Assembly (NCBI GenBank): GCA_946800325.1
Contig: OX326958.1
Coordinates: 63,109,793 to 63,173,792, forward strand
Source of the DNA: Luzula sylvatica
Taxonomy: Eukaryota > Streptophyta > Magnoliopsida > Poales > Juncaceae
DNA length: 64,000 bases
Reading direction: 5' to 3'
The notes beneath the pieces were generated by a model, which saw nothing but the letters and a program-made list of their open reading frames with translations, ran no database searches and had not been told where the DNA came from. The translations under genes were made by a program, and so were the position numbers. Below, one piece after another: positions 24,825 through 35,941 of the stretch; position 1 is the stretch's first letter, and each line of letters begins with the position of its first letter.

Positions 24825-25118
24825 ACTATAATAATTATAATTATATACATTTATATTCATAAATGTATGGTGTGTAAATCATACAATAAAATAAAGTATA
24901 AATATTAAATCTAAAAATATACACAATCTGAAAAAATACAGTTTTTGATCAACGGTAAAATTATAATTATATACATTTATACTATAATAATTATAATTAT
25001 ATACATTTATATTCATAAATGTATGGTGTGTAAATCATACAATAAAATAAAGTATAAATATTAAATCTAAAAATATACACAATCTGAAAAAATACAGTTT
25101 TTGATCAACGGTAAAATT
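24825..25118. repeat. Tandem duplication, period 156 bp
   Basis: Copies at 24825-24980 and 24981-25118 are nearly identical (for example AATGTATGGTGTGTAAATC and TTTTTGATCAACGGTAAAAT in both), so the duplication is recent. It is distinct in sequence from the older duplication just upstream. Confidence 0.9.
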
Positions 25119-25202
25119 GTACATATACGGATATATGAATATTATATTCATTAATTTAATTGAGTGCATAATATGATTATGCAAAGTTAAGGTCCAGAGA
25201 AT

Positions 25203-25408
25203 GGTTCGTTCGAACGAACCTTAGACTCCATTCGAACGGACTACTACGAGTGTAATTTGGAATTACCACAAAAATGAGAAAGAGAATGGTCCGTTCGAAC
25301 GGATTATTATGCTTCGTTCGAACGGACCACTTCGAGTATAAAATTATTTCATACATACTCAAGAAAAAAAGGCCCGTTCGAACTGATGCTTCAATCCGTT
25401 CGAACGGA
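25203..25408. repeat. Cluster of six palindromic TCCGTTCGAACGGA-like sites
   Basis: Sites lie at 25203 (GGTTCGTTCGAACGAACC, a perfect 18-bp palindrome), 25228, 25290, 25313, 25373 and 25395, arranged as three close pairs about 85 bases apart. The copies at 25290 and 25395 are perfect 14-bp palindromes. The cluster is followed by a TATA-like TATAAATA (25471-25478) and a (GA)n run (25539-25591), a layout resembling a retrotransposon promoter, but no LTR ends were identified. Confidence 0.7.
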
Positions 25409-25535
25409 CATGTTCTTGAAAGTGTATATTGGATATACACAATCTTTGACCCAATCCTTATCATATTAAGTATAAATATGATGTTTCTCTATCCTCTAAT
25501 CAGTTTAATTCAGTCTAACACTTATTCAAAGAAAA

Positions 25536-25538
<3 letters not shown>

Positions 25539-25591
<53 letters not shown>
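25539..25591. repeat. (GA)n microsatellite
   Basis: Pure GA dinucleotide run of about 52 bases, downstream of the TATA-like box at 25471. It may lie in a transcribed leader. Confidence 0.9.
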
Positions 25592-25595
<4 letters not shown>

Positions 25596-26177
25596 AGGAG
25601 AAAAAAGTATTTTTCTTTATTAAAGAACATAATTGATCGAATCAAGCAAATTCACACATGCTTCGTCTAGGAAGTTGCGTGTGTGATCGAGAGACTACAA
25701 CTCATGATGGATACGAGTAGAGGAGTTCACGTTTGTGATTCTTTTGTGATCAAACTAGGATTAGGATTTCACCAAAACCGTTTCAGTTTACCTTAAAGAT
25801 GAAGAACGTGTTCAAGACGGTGTCGAGTCGTGTGGGAATGGGACGCACGTGTTGCCGGGGTGGGAGCACGATGGAAATCACAACGATGTCAAGACATGTG
25901 ACGTGGGACGCACAAGAGACTGCCGGAGTGAAGAAGAAAAAAGAAGAATAAGCGCGACAACCCTTCGCACGATCGTCTGGGGAGGGGGGAAGGGTAGTCT
26001 AGGAAGAGCTATCGTGATTTTTTTTTTTAAATTGTGTGTGTGGGGGGGGGGGGGGGGGGGGGGGGGGTTGTACATAAATTTTCATTTTCATATATGCATA
26101 CTACCGTTCAGAAATCTAGGGAGGAATAGATCCACCACTAATTAGAAGTGTGGAAAAACTGATTATATTTCTCATAG
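25592..26177. other. Possible LTR remnant, unassigned; includes a 26-base G run
   Basis: GC-richer than its surroundings, with ordinary codon-like texture but no sustained frame. An uninterrupted run of 26 G lies at 26042-26067. Read with the upstream palindromes, TATA and GA run, it could be a degraded LTR; no gag, pol, PBS or PPT was seen. Confidence 0.35.
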
Positions 26178-26432
26178 GAAAAATATACTATGCCCCCGAA
26201 ACTAAAAAAAAAAACCCTGACCACGTGACAAGATATATTGATTAACATCATTTCTAATTATTTCAATTAAATGTTGGTTGATATATTTAATTGACACGTC
26301 AATTAATATTAGTATATGTTAACTAACGTGCCAATTCAATTAAACGATCAATTAAATTACTAATTGAGTTAATTAAAAGTACTAGTCAACCCATTTAATC
26401 CTTTCTTGTCACGTTATTAAAGATATTTTTTT
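26178..26432. mobile_element. Degenerate foldback MITE, possible relative of the one at 11445
   Basis: The left arm (GGAAAAATATACTATGCCCC, ACGTGACAAG) pairs imperfectly with the right arm (ACGTGACAAG reversed). The middle shares the TTAATTGACACGTCAATTAA-like core with 11445-11746. The ends are diverged. Confidence 0.5.
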
Positions 26433-26445
26433 GGTTGGATATATC

Positions 26446-27070
26446 TAGGGATGTCAATGGTGTGGATATTGCCCGAACCGACCCGAACCGTATCCGAAGA
26501 AATATCCGGATTCGAAAAAAATGTCCGGATCCGAGTGGATCCGGATATGGATCTGGTTGCTAATTTTAGGATCCAAAACCAGATTCGATATTCGATTTTG
26601 GTGCGGGGACCGGATCCGTGTTCCGGAACCGGATATTTTTAGGATCCGGATACTCGGAACCGGATTCGAGTATCCGGAACCGGATCCGGATACGTATATT
26701 ATATATTATTTTTATGTATTATATTTGATATTTGTTGAAAAATCATATACAAATTAATGATTTGTGAGTGATTTAAAATCACAATAGTAAAATTACGCTT
26801 AAATATAATCATATATATCGTTCAGGTCACAAATTATATATATGATAGCTAAAAAGTAAGTTATGTTATGATAACATAGTATCCGTTTTAATATCCGAAA
26901 AAAACCGTATCCGTATCCGACAATATCCGAACCGTATCCGTATCCGTTTATTATCCGAACCGTATCCGGATTCGGGTAATTCCGTATCCGTATCCGTATC
27001 CGAAAAAAAATATGGATATGGATCTGGTATGACCACTATCCGAACCGGATCCGAACCGTTGACACCCCTA
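26446..27070. mobile_element. hAT-type MITE with near-perfect 8-bp TSD
   Basis: The terminal repeats are TAGGGATGTCAATGGTG and, reversed, TAGGGGTGTCAACGGTT. The flanks are GATATATC (left) and GATATATATC (right), so the duplication is clean apart from a TA slip. The arms are rich in CCGTATCCG/CCGGATCCGG phrases and the middle is AT-rich. Same structural style as the element at 23404 but a different sequence family. Confidence 0.8.
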
Positions 27071-27414
27071 GATATATATCGGACATGCTAAGTTCTTTTG
27101 GGATACATATGAAAATTATCCTAATTTAATGTTGTCCATGCGTGGCGAATCTTTATTGGCAAATATTACTTTTCCCAAATTTCACCGTCACAATCTTTTA
27201 TATCTTAATTAACACATTTATTAACATGATAATTAACAAAATAAAAAATACATAATACATAATTATTTTTATTAATTAATAAATATTAATTCTGTTAATT
27301 ATATATTCGTTAATTGCGTGGTATATATTAATTATTTTATTATTTAAATGCTTTAATCAGAATATAAATGATGTAGTGGTGAAATGTGGGGCATGGTATA
27401 TATGGCATTTTCTT

Positions 27415-27745
27415 TATAAATCTTACAAAAATGACAACAAAAAAAATATTATGGAGGCCAAACAATAGAATTATATGTTTTATAAATCTACCTAAATGAC
27501 AATAAAAAAAAAAAGTTGAGTCGGAATAATAGAATTATATATTTTATATATCCTTATAGATCTAGCTACCTAAATGACAACACAATATTTTGGAGTTCAC
27601 AAATCTACCTAAATAACAACACAAATATTTTGGAGGCCGAATAATATAATTTTGTATTTTATATCTTTATAGATCTGCCTAAACGACAAAACAAATATTT
27701 CGGAGGTAAAAAAATAATAATAATAGAATTTTATATTCTATAATA
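27415..27745. repeat. Degenerate minisatellite, unit about 65-85 bp
   Basis: About five diverged copies of a unit containing ATCTACCTAAATGACAACA, ATATTTTGGAGGCC and AATAGAATTTTATATTTTAT. Non-coding. Confidence 0.65.
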
Positions 27746-27886
27746 GCATAATATAGTAAATGAATGGTGCTATAGAGCATAGAATAGTGGTGCAATGCAT
27801 GGAATTAAGCAAGCACGCCTAAAACAAGGATAGGCACTAGTCAGGGAGTTCTGGTGGCGGATAAGAGGTCTTTTATCACGTCGCCG

Positions 27887-28075
27887 AGATTCCTCCACAT
27901 TCTCCTCACTTTAATTAATCCAATAATTAATGCTATCAATTAACAATTAATTTCATAATTATTAATTTGTATGAACCTTAATTACATATTAAATTTTTAA
28001 TAATCATGAATTAATTGTTAATTCACTTTGCTAATTATGAGTTTAATTAACGTGAGAGAAATGTGGGAAAAATTG
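27887..28075. mobile_element. Foldback MITE, about 190 bp
   Basis: The left arm (TCCTCCACATTCTCCTCACT, TTAATTAA) is an imperfect inverted copy of the right arm (TTTCCCACATTTCTCTCACG when reversed, then TTAATTAA). The arms span most of the element. No duplication was confirmed. Confidence 0.55.
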
Positions 28076-29261
28076 GGGTAGAAGTATAATTTCCGGGCGA
28101 ATAATGTCAAATGAGGTGCCATGCATTGACCTGGCAGTATTAGTTACTTAGCAATTAGCATACAAGTGTTGGTGTTATATACGTAATACGTGCATGCTTT
28201 TCTGCACAGAGATCAGACTTATTATTCCGTGCTTGCAGGCTTCACACTTCCATGTGCATTTGTTCATGCTCAATAAATTTTTTTTGGTCTTAATTAATAA
28301 TTATCATTACTATAGTCCATCTTATAAATAATACAATAAACATGTATTAATAGGTTAATGGATTCCTAGTCTAGTTAGTTGGTTAGGAAAAAAAAAACAT
28401 ATATCGACAAACAATAAATAGAGGACATATGAAACTTTTTTATTTATTATATAAAAAAAACATGTATAAATATTATAACATTATTGCAACGTATAATAAA
28501 GATATAAATATATTATGTACATAATAATAATAATTATATTGATTTTTTTCTTATACCCGATCCGGTCCAAAACGTGAAATCTAAAATCCATACCCAAAAA
28601 GTTAAACATGTCCCTTGCCCCTCACTCGCTTCTAAGTTGATCGGGGAAAAGAAGAAGAACAATGATGTGCACTTGCTAGAGGAGGACGAAGATGACGAGG
28701 CCGAAACTCATGACGCTCACATTCTCTCTCCCGCTTTCTCAATTTCTCTGACTAAAAAGAACAATAGTTTTTATGTATTATTATACATTGTAGTATTTAT
28801 GTTTTATTTTAGTCGAAATTTGAATTATGATTATTAGGATTTTGAAAAACCTACGATATATTAACTTTTTCCGTCATTTACGACGATCGATTAATACAAT
28901 TTAAATAGTAGTAAATCACCGACGAGTCTTCTTATGCCTAATCGGTGATCTTTCAGACTCGTTCTATATTTTACATGCTTTACAATGTTTGCTTACGATA
29001 ATCAACTATTCATAGTAGAGATAAGTACTCATTAGATACAACATAATAACTAGGATGATACTTGTTCTATGCCGCGAGTATGTAACATTTTTATAACTTG
29101 AAAAAATATTTGTTTTTGATAAATAATTTTTTCTCTTTCATTTAAATTAATTTTAAAATTTTAACATCAAAGTTTTTTAACACAATTGTAGCGTACTTAA
29201 TATCACGTCAAATTCTTAAAATGATAGTTTTGTAAGGGCTAATTATAAAAATACTTAAAAC
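28076..29261. other. Intergenic region with one possible coding remnant
   Basis: Mostly AT-rich. At about 28562-28837 (+) a reading frame has unusually ordinary amino acid content for this region (HVPCPSLASKLIGEKKKNND, then an acidic EEDEDDEAE run). It lacks a convincing start, matches no family I recognise, and could be a captured exon fragment or chance. Confidence 0.3.
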
Positions 29262-29425
29262 CAGTAATTTAAATTGCGGCGCAATTGCGTCGCCATAACG
29301 CAAATCGCAATAAATATTTATAAAATGCAACACCGCAACTTACTAAATACTGCCGCAATATCGGTGATCATATGTAAATTACAGTCCAAGTGCAATGAAC
29401 CGCTATATCGCAATTTAAAACATTG
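29262..29425. mobile_element. hAT-type MITE, 164 bp, TSD CTTAAAAC
   Basis: The ends are CAGTAATTTAAATTGCGG and, reversed, CAATGTTTTAAATTGCGA. A perfect CTTAAAAC duplication lies at 29254-29261 and 29426-29433. The interior has CGCAAT repeats. Its ends resemble those of the larger element at 31321, suggesting the same transposase source. Confidence 0.88.
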
Positions 29426-29433
29426 CTTAAAAC

Positions 29434-30173
29434 ACAATAATGTGAATGTGTTCTCTTTCATTGTATTTTCCACATAATATTTCTGAATTCTTAAATAACC
29501 CCTAATTTTTGAAAATTTAAAAGAACCTCTCATCTTTTGTATACTCAAAAGGAAAATCTCTAAACATGATTTCATATTCGTAAACTTTCCTATAAAGGTT
29601 AAACTTAACTATGACTATGAATGGAGTTAAACTTTCGTTGAATTAAAATACACTTTTATTTTCCATATTTAATTTTGTTCAACTCTTTTATTTTTATTAT
29701 TTATTAATTTAAAATTTCTCATAATGTTATAACATGTACTAATTTAAAATTTAAAAATAGTATTTTAACTCCAGTCGCTAAATTTATTAGCAATGAACAT
29801 TAAAACTAGATGGTAAATGATATTTGCTGTCAATTTTTTTATATCGTTGTTTAATATTTATTATTATTAATAAAAAATATAAAGATGACTTGTAAGATCT
29901 AATATGAAAATAAGGGGTATTTTGGTTTAATTTTTTAACAACATCCAATGTTGAGTTGAGTTTACTCCTCTATGGGAAACCGAAAATGAAATTCCTATTT
30001 GGGATAACTAAATGGAATTTTATTTGGAGGAGTTCTTTTGAAATATCCAAAAAACGAAAGAGGTTTTTGAAATTTTAAGAAATGTGTGGGTATTTTATAA
30101 TCCCTCTATTTTCTCAAATTAAAATAGCACATTTTTTAATCTTTTTATCTCGAAAAATACCCCTATTTTCTTA
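29434..30173. other. AT-rich intergenic DNA, nothing recognised
   Basis: No gene or structured repeat was supported. Confidence 0.4.
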
Positions 30174-30182
30174 TTTCATAAA

Positions 30183-30431
30183 GGAAAATGTTGTACATAC
30201 ACAACTCCCCTCCCCCCCATGCCTTGATGACGTGGATAGCGCTTAACACTTCAAAAATTAACACACAAATACATGATTTAACATCTTAATTTGCGCTTTT
30301 ATTATCTTATGTTATGATTAAACACCCAAATAAGATGTTAAATCATAAATTTGTGTGTTAATTCTTGAGGTGTTAAGCGATATCCATGTCATCAAGGATG
30401 TTGGTGTAGGTTGGGGGATACATCACTACTC
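30183..30431. mobile_element. Mutator-like MITE with 9-bp TSD TTTCATAAA
   Basis: TTTCATAAA occurs at 30174-30182 and 30432-30440. The element is a near-complete hairpin: the left arm (GTTGTACATACACAACTCCC, CCTTGATGACGTGGATAGCG, AACACACAAA) pairs with the right arm (CTTGATGACATGGATATCGC reversed). A 9-bp duplication with long terminal repeats is the Mutator signature. Confidence 0.85.
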
Positions 30432-30872
30432 TTTCATAAAATAGACCTGTTCATTAATTTTCATGCTAGGTGACATTTTAGGCCAAGCAAAATAGACTTG
30501 TTCATCTTTGGGCTAAATCAATTATTGCCAAGTTTGTAAAACCCAAAAGATATACATCTCACTAAAATAGCAAAGCCCACAAAAATATACATATAAACTG
30601 GGCATCACTTTACAACACAAAAAAATTATGTAGATAAACTAGACATATAAGAAATCCCCCCATTAACCTTTACAAGAATATATTCACATAAACTCTCTTT
30701 TAAGGAAGTGGGAGGAACTTTGAGGTAAGGAAAATATTTCTAAATATTTACTAAGTCAAGTTTGGATGGATTTAAGGAAATGATGTGGGAATTTGAAGGT
30801 AAGAAATGTTTAGGGAATTTATATACAAATTCAAGGTAAGAAAACTCTAGGAATGTTTTTGCATTATCTCTT

Positions 30873-31062
30873 CTTTAATTAAGTACCAATAATTTGGTAC
30901 TTAATGTTTTTTAACCGTTGGATTTGTATTGAGATTTGTGCATTCAATGATGTGCACAAACTTTCATGATCATCATGAGAAAAACACAAATCTCAATACA
31001 AATCTAATGGTTAAAAAACATTAAATATCAAATTATTGGTACTTAATTGAGTAGGGTAGCCT
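30873..31062. mobile_element. Foldback MITE, about 190 bp
   Basis: Left and right arms share AATTAAGTACCAATAATTTG and GGATTTGTATTGAGATTTGT (second arm reversed) with few mismatches over about 70 bases. Its high arm identity suggests it is fairly recent. No duplication was confirmed. Confidence 0.7.
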
Positions 31063-31320
31063 CCCTATTATATTATATTATATTATAATTTCTTATAATT
31101 TATATTGTTGTTTATATTATTTTAGAATATAATAGATTATATTGTATTATATTACAATTTGTTACACTTTATGTTTTATTATATTATATAATACTTTGTT
31201 AAAATTTATATTATAATATATTATTTTAGAATATAATAAATTATATTATATTATATTTATACAATAATTTGTTATAATTTATATTATAAAATATTATATT
31301 ATAATATAATGTATTATAAT

Positions 31321-31496
31321 CAGTGTTTTAAATAGCGGCGCTCTAACGACGCTATAGCGCGCTATAGATGATTTTTGGAGGTAAATGCTGCATCGCTTCG
31401 GAATTTAGCTATGTAGCGTTTTGTTCCGCTGCAACGTTACAGCGGACTGCTATAGCATGAAGCGTTCAAATATAGTGGTCGGTGCGGTGCTATAGC

Positions 31497-31529
<33 letters not shown>

Positions 31530-31809
31530 AACATAATAATGTTAAAACTAATAATAAAAATAGTAATAATAACAATAGTAATAAAATAATGATAGTATTA
31601 ATAATAGTAATAGTACAAATAATAATAATAATAATAATAATAACAATTATAATAATCATTATTATCATTACACAATAATAATAATTGTTATTAAATAATA
31701 GTAATAGTAATAATAATAATAATTATTTGTACTATTGCTATCATTGTTTTATTATTATTGTTATTATTACTATTGTTATTATTAGTTATACTTTTAACAT
31801 TATTATGTT

Positions 31810-31851
<42 letters not shown>

Positions 31852-31967
31852 TATTATTATTATAATAATAATAATTATTATTATAGGAAGAGTAAGATAA
31901 TAACAACAACAACTATTATTAGCATTATTATAATTACAATAATATAAAAATAAAAATAAAAATAAAA

Positions 31968-32006
<39 letters not shown>

Positions 32007-32256
32007 TATTTTTCTTAGAGATAAATTTTTAATTTATGTTAGTTTGTGAGGTTGATATAAATAAGCATTCAATATAATTTTATTTATAATATTGGGCCGC
32101 TAAATTATATTTATATTTATATTGTAGTATTATAAAAATAATAATTTTGATCAAAATCCGCTGCGATGGTGAAGCGGCGCTATATCGCCCGCTAACGCTA
32201 ACCGCTAAATTAAACGTCAAAACGCTGCGTGTCGTTACACGCTATTTAAAACATTG
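31321..32256. mobile_element. hAT-type MITE with TSD ATTATAAT and internal TAA microsatellites
   Basis: The ends are CAGTGTTTTAAATAGCGGCG and, reversed, CAATGTTTTAAATAGCGTGT. ATTATAAT lies at 31313-31320 and 32257-32264. Subterminal GCGCTATAGCG-type motifs occur on both sides. The 600-bp centre is made of (TAA)n and (ATT)n runs in both orientations (31500-31660, 31800-31870, 31965-32005), which produce meaningless long ORFs. Confidence 0.88.
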
Positions 32257-32379
32257 ATTATAATATAATTTAATTTTGTAAAGTCGAGGTTGTAGTATAT
32301 TATTTTAATATATAATGGATTATATTATAATTTTATATAATTTATATTATTTTAGAATATAATAAATTATATTATATTA

Positions 32380-33059
32380 TAGGAGGATTTATATATTTAC
32401 CCTTTCTTAAACTGAAAATTACATATTTACCCTTCTTAAAATTAAAATATCATATTTACCCATTCATAAATCTAAAATATCATATTTACCGAAAAATTAA
32501 AAATCATCCAATTTCTCCGTTAAAATTAACGGTCAATTATTTTACCCTTCTAAAAATCCAAAATATTATATTTACCTTTTTCAACATAACAATATCATAT
32601 TTACCCAACAAATATAACAATGTAATATCATAGATAACAATATAACCACAAAAAATACATCAATAAAATTCCAAAAGATAATCATTCTACCAATCTCAAA
32701 TGACAAAAACAAAAATGTAAAAAATATAGCTTCGTTTCAAAAATATTACCATAACAAAAATTATCATTAAATTTTAGGTTGTGATTTCTTCTTGTCGAGT
32801 GAGTAAGGGTGCGTATGTTATTTTTATTATTGAGAGGGTAAATATGATATTTTCATTTTTAAATGGGTACATACGATATTTTGGATTTTTAGAAGGATAA
32901 ATATGCAAAGGGTAAAATAATAATTTTAAATATTGACCGTTAAGTTTAACGAAGAAATTGGATGATTTTTAATTTTTGGGCAAATATGATATTTTCGTTT
33001 TAAGAAGAGTAAATATATAATTTTAAATTTAACAAAGGGTAAATATGTAAATCCCCCTA
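32380..33059. mobile_element. Foldback MITE interrupted at its right edge by a Helitron
   Basis: The left arm TAGGAGGATTTATATATTTA, CCC... and the right arm reversed TAGGGGGATTTACATATTTA, CCC... share repeated ATATCATATTTACC phrases over about 150 bases. The arms are imperfect. The Helitron begins at the next base (33060). In style it resembles the element at 1680. Confidence 0.7.
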
Positions 33060-35518
33060 TCTATACTATATACTAATTCAAGGGGATTTGCAGCCTCCTG
33101 GTGCAGCCACGTCACCAGGGGCCTTTTCGTAAAAAAAATATTTTTTTTTACATTTTGGTCCTTTTTATTTACAAATTGGGCCTTTTTTCGAAAAAAAATT
33201 ACATTTTGGTCCTTTATATTTGCATTTTGGCCCTTCGAAGTTTTGAAATTTACATTTTAGTCCAGGGGCCTCAAATTGGTCCTATTTTTAAAAAAAAATT
33301 ATATTTTGGTCCTTTTTTCACATTTTGGTCCTTTTTTATTTACAAATTGGTCCTTTTTTCGAAAAAAAATTACATTTTGGTCCTTTATATTTGCATTTTG
33401 GCCCTTCGAAGTTTTGAAATTTACATTTTGATCCTTTTTTATTTACAAATTGGTTATTTTTTCGAAAAAAAAATACATTTTGGTCCTTTTTTTTTACATT
33501 TTTGTCCTTTATATTTGCATTTTGGTCCTTCGAAGTTTTGAAATTTACATTTTAGTCCAGGGGCCTCAAATTGGTCCTATTTTTTAAAAAAAATTATATT
33601 TTGGTCCTTTTTATTTGCAGCCTCCTGGTGCAGCCACGTCACCAGGGGCCTTTTCGTAAAAAAAATATTTTGTTTTACATTTTGGTCCTTTTTTATTTAC
33701 AAATTGGTCCTTTTTTCGAAAAAAAATTACATTTTGGTCCTTTTTGTTTTACATTTTGGTCCTTTATATTTGCATTTTGGCTCTTCGAAGTTTTGAAATT
33801 TACAGTTTAGTCCAGGGGCCTCAAATTGGTCCTATTTTTTAAAAAAAAATATATTTTGGTCCTTTTTTCACATTTTGGTCCTTTTTTATTTACAAATTGG
33901 TCCCTTTTTCGAAAAAAAAATATATTTTGGTCCTTTTTTTTTACATTTTGGTCCTTTATATTTGCATTTTGGCCCTTCGAAGTTTTGAAATTCACATTTT
34001 GGTCCTTTTTATTTACAAATTGGTCCTTTTTTCGACAAAAAATTACATTTTGGTCCTTTTTTTTTACATTTTTGTCCATTATATTTGCATTTTGGTCCTT
34101 CGAAGTTTTGAAATTTACATTTTAGTCCAGGGGCCTCAAATTGGTCCTATTTTAAAAAAAAAATTATATTTTGGTCCTTCGAAGTTTAAAAATTTACATT
34201 TTGGTCCTTTATTATTTTTCTTGCCTGGTGCAGCCACGTCACTAGGGGCCTATTTGAAAAAAAAAATATATTTTTTTCATTTTGGTCCTTTTTTATTTAC
34301 AAATTGATCCTTTTTTCGAAAAAAAATTACATTTTGGTCCTTTTTTTTTCATTTTGGTCCTTTATATTTGCATTTTGGCCCTTCGAAGTTTTAAAATTAA
34401 ATTTTAGTCCAGGGGCCTCAAATTGGTCCTATTTTTTTAAAAAAAATATATTTTGGTCCTTTTTCCACATTTTGGTCCTTTATATTTGCATTTTGGTCCT
34501 TCGAAGTTTTAAAATTTACATTTTGGTCCTTTAAAATTATAATAAGTTGAACAATATTAATAAAAGAACATCTTGCAAATATTTAAAAATAAAATATCAC
34601 AAAACTATTAAAAAATACATAAAAAGAAAACTAAAATAAAAAATAGATGTTTAAATAGATATTTTCTTTGAATATATTTGCAAGATGTTTATTTATTATC
34701 ATTTAATGTTAGTTTTTTTATGAATAAAGAATGTAATATTAAAATTATATAAACAAAAATGTGTAATAATTAAAATTTTTTTAAATCACTACGTGTTAAG
34801 AAGTGTTTATGAATTTTCTTAAAATTAATAAAAAATAACAAAAATAAGTTTTAATTATTACATATGAGATTTGGAGGGTATTTTGGGAAAAAAAAAAATT
34901 AATATCATCCATAAGGAGTATTTTAAAATAAAAGTTTGGTAAAGAGTTATTTTTTTTTGGAGTTTACGAAAAGATAGAGAATTTTTTATAATATCCAAAA
35001 AAAATTAGGGGGTTAAAAATATACCAAATCATGGATGTGCGAATAATCATGACATAATTTAAATTAAAGGTTCGAACGAAACGGTCAGCGATGACATCGT
35101 CAAACTTTGTTGTTGGCTGACCACACAAAGGACGAAAAATATTTTTGCTAAATATGTAGCAAAATTAAGGATTTGTGAAATTAAAAACACTCTTTTTTTC
35201 AGCAATGTTTTCTGAACTATTATGTTCTTAATAAATTTCATGACGACTCATTCGTTCTTTTTCCTTATTTTACTTATGAAGTATAAAATATAGATAATTT
35301 TTTTAGCAATAACCGTTTGAATTATTCAAGAAATCCGGCTCTTAAAATATTCAAACGATTTTTGCTACAAAATTTCACTCGCACACAACACACTAAATTA
35401 CACATATAATAATAATTACAAAAAGAAAGTCACATAAACAAAATGAACAACAATTTTTTTTAACTACATTACTTATAAACCCGAACAGCCCCGCGCAATT
35501 GCGCGCGGGTAACGCTAG
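33060..35518 (+). mobile_element. Non-autonomous Helitron, about 2.46 kb
   Basis: The 5' end TCTATACTATATACTAATTC is preceded by A. The 3' end is CTAG (35515-35518), followed by T, with a GC-rich hairpin CCCGCGCAATTGCGCGCGGG (35490-35509) five bases upstream. A|TC...CTRR|T with a 3' hairpin is the Helitron signature. No Rep/helicase is encoded. The 5' half is filled with tandem repeats (separate entry); 34535-35480 is AT-rich with nothing else seen. Confidence 0.88.
33089..34535. repeat. Compound tandem repeats inside the Helitron
   Basis: Short units (ATTTTGGTCCTTTTT, TTTACAAATTGGTCC, TTCGAAGTTTTGAAATTTAC) recur dozens of times. A longer period of about 530-600 bases is marked by CTGGTGCAGCCACGTCACCA at about 33095, 33623 and 34225. 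The long ORFs seen here on both strands are artefacts of the repeats. Confidence 0.85.
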
Positions 35519-35941
35519 TATTATATAAGTAGAATGAATCAATGATACAAGTAAAAAATATAAACGCGGAAAAGGAAGGACCTTTTCGTAAAATTCATAC
35601 TTCTTTCATTTTGGTCCGAAGCTTCTAGATTTCGCCTCAAGTCGGTTCTTTCCCTCTCGTACTCTAAAATTCTACGTACATGTACAAACTCGCAATAATG
35701 AAATAACCACAAAATAAAAACGACCACTACAATCCCGCCACGTCAAATGAAGTAATATTATGCAAAAGTCGACGGTCTTTATAGTTTTACAGAATCAGAG
35801 GTCAATGTCGAAGAGATAAATAGAAGCTTTCTTCCTCATGTCGTGCTGTTCTAGAATTCTCGCCTCATATTCTAAGAATTTCGTCTTCAAGCTTGAAGCT
35901 TTCGCCGGCTGTGTTCGTGAATTGCAAGAGAAGCGACAACC
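35519..35941. promoter_or_regulatory. Upstream region of the SERF-like gene
   Basis: The DNA changes from AT-rich to more balanced near 35760. A weak TATA-like GATAAATA lies near 35814, about 125 bases before the ATG. The leader is rich in TTC/CTT. The Helitron ends only about 420 bases upstream of the ATG. Confidence 0.4.

Noticed and set aside
31685..31912. Long ORFs on both strands rich in I, N and Y
   Set aside because: They are translations of (TAA)n and (ATT)n microsatellites inside a hAT-type MITE.
33101..34534. Overlapping ORFs up to 146 codons rich in F, K and L
   Set aside because: They arise from the tandem TTTTGGTCC repeats of the Helitron, occur on both strands, and have no domain.
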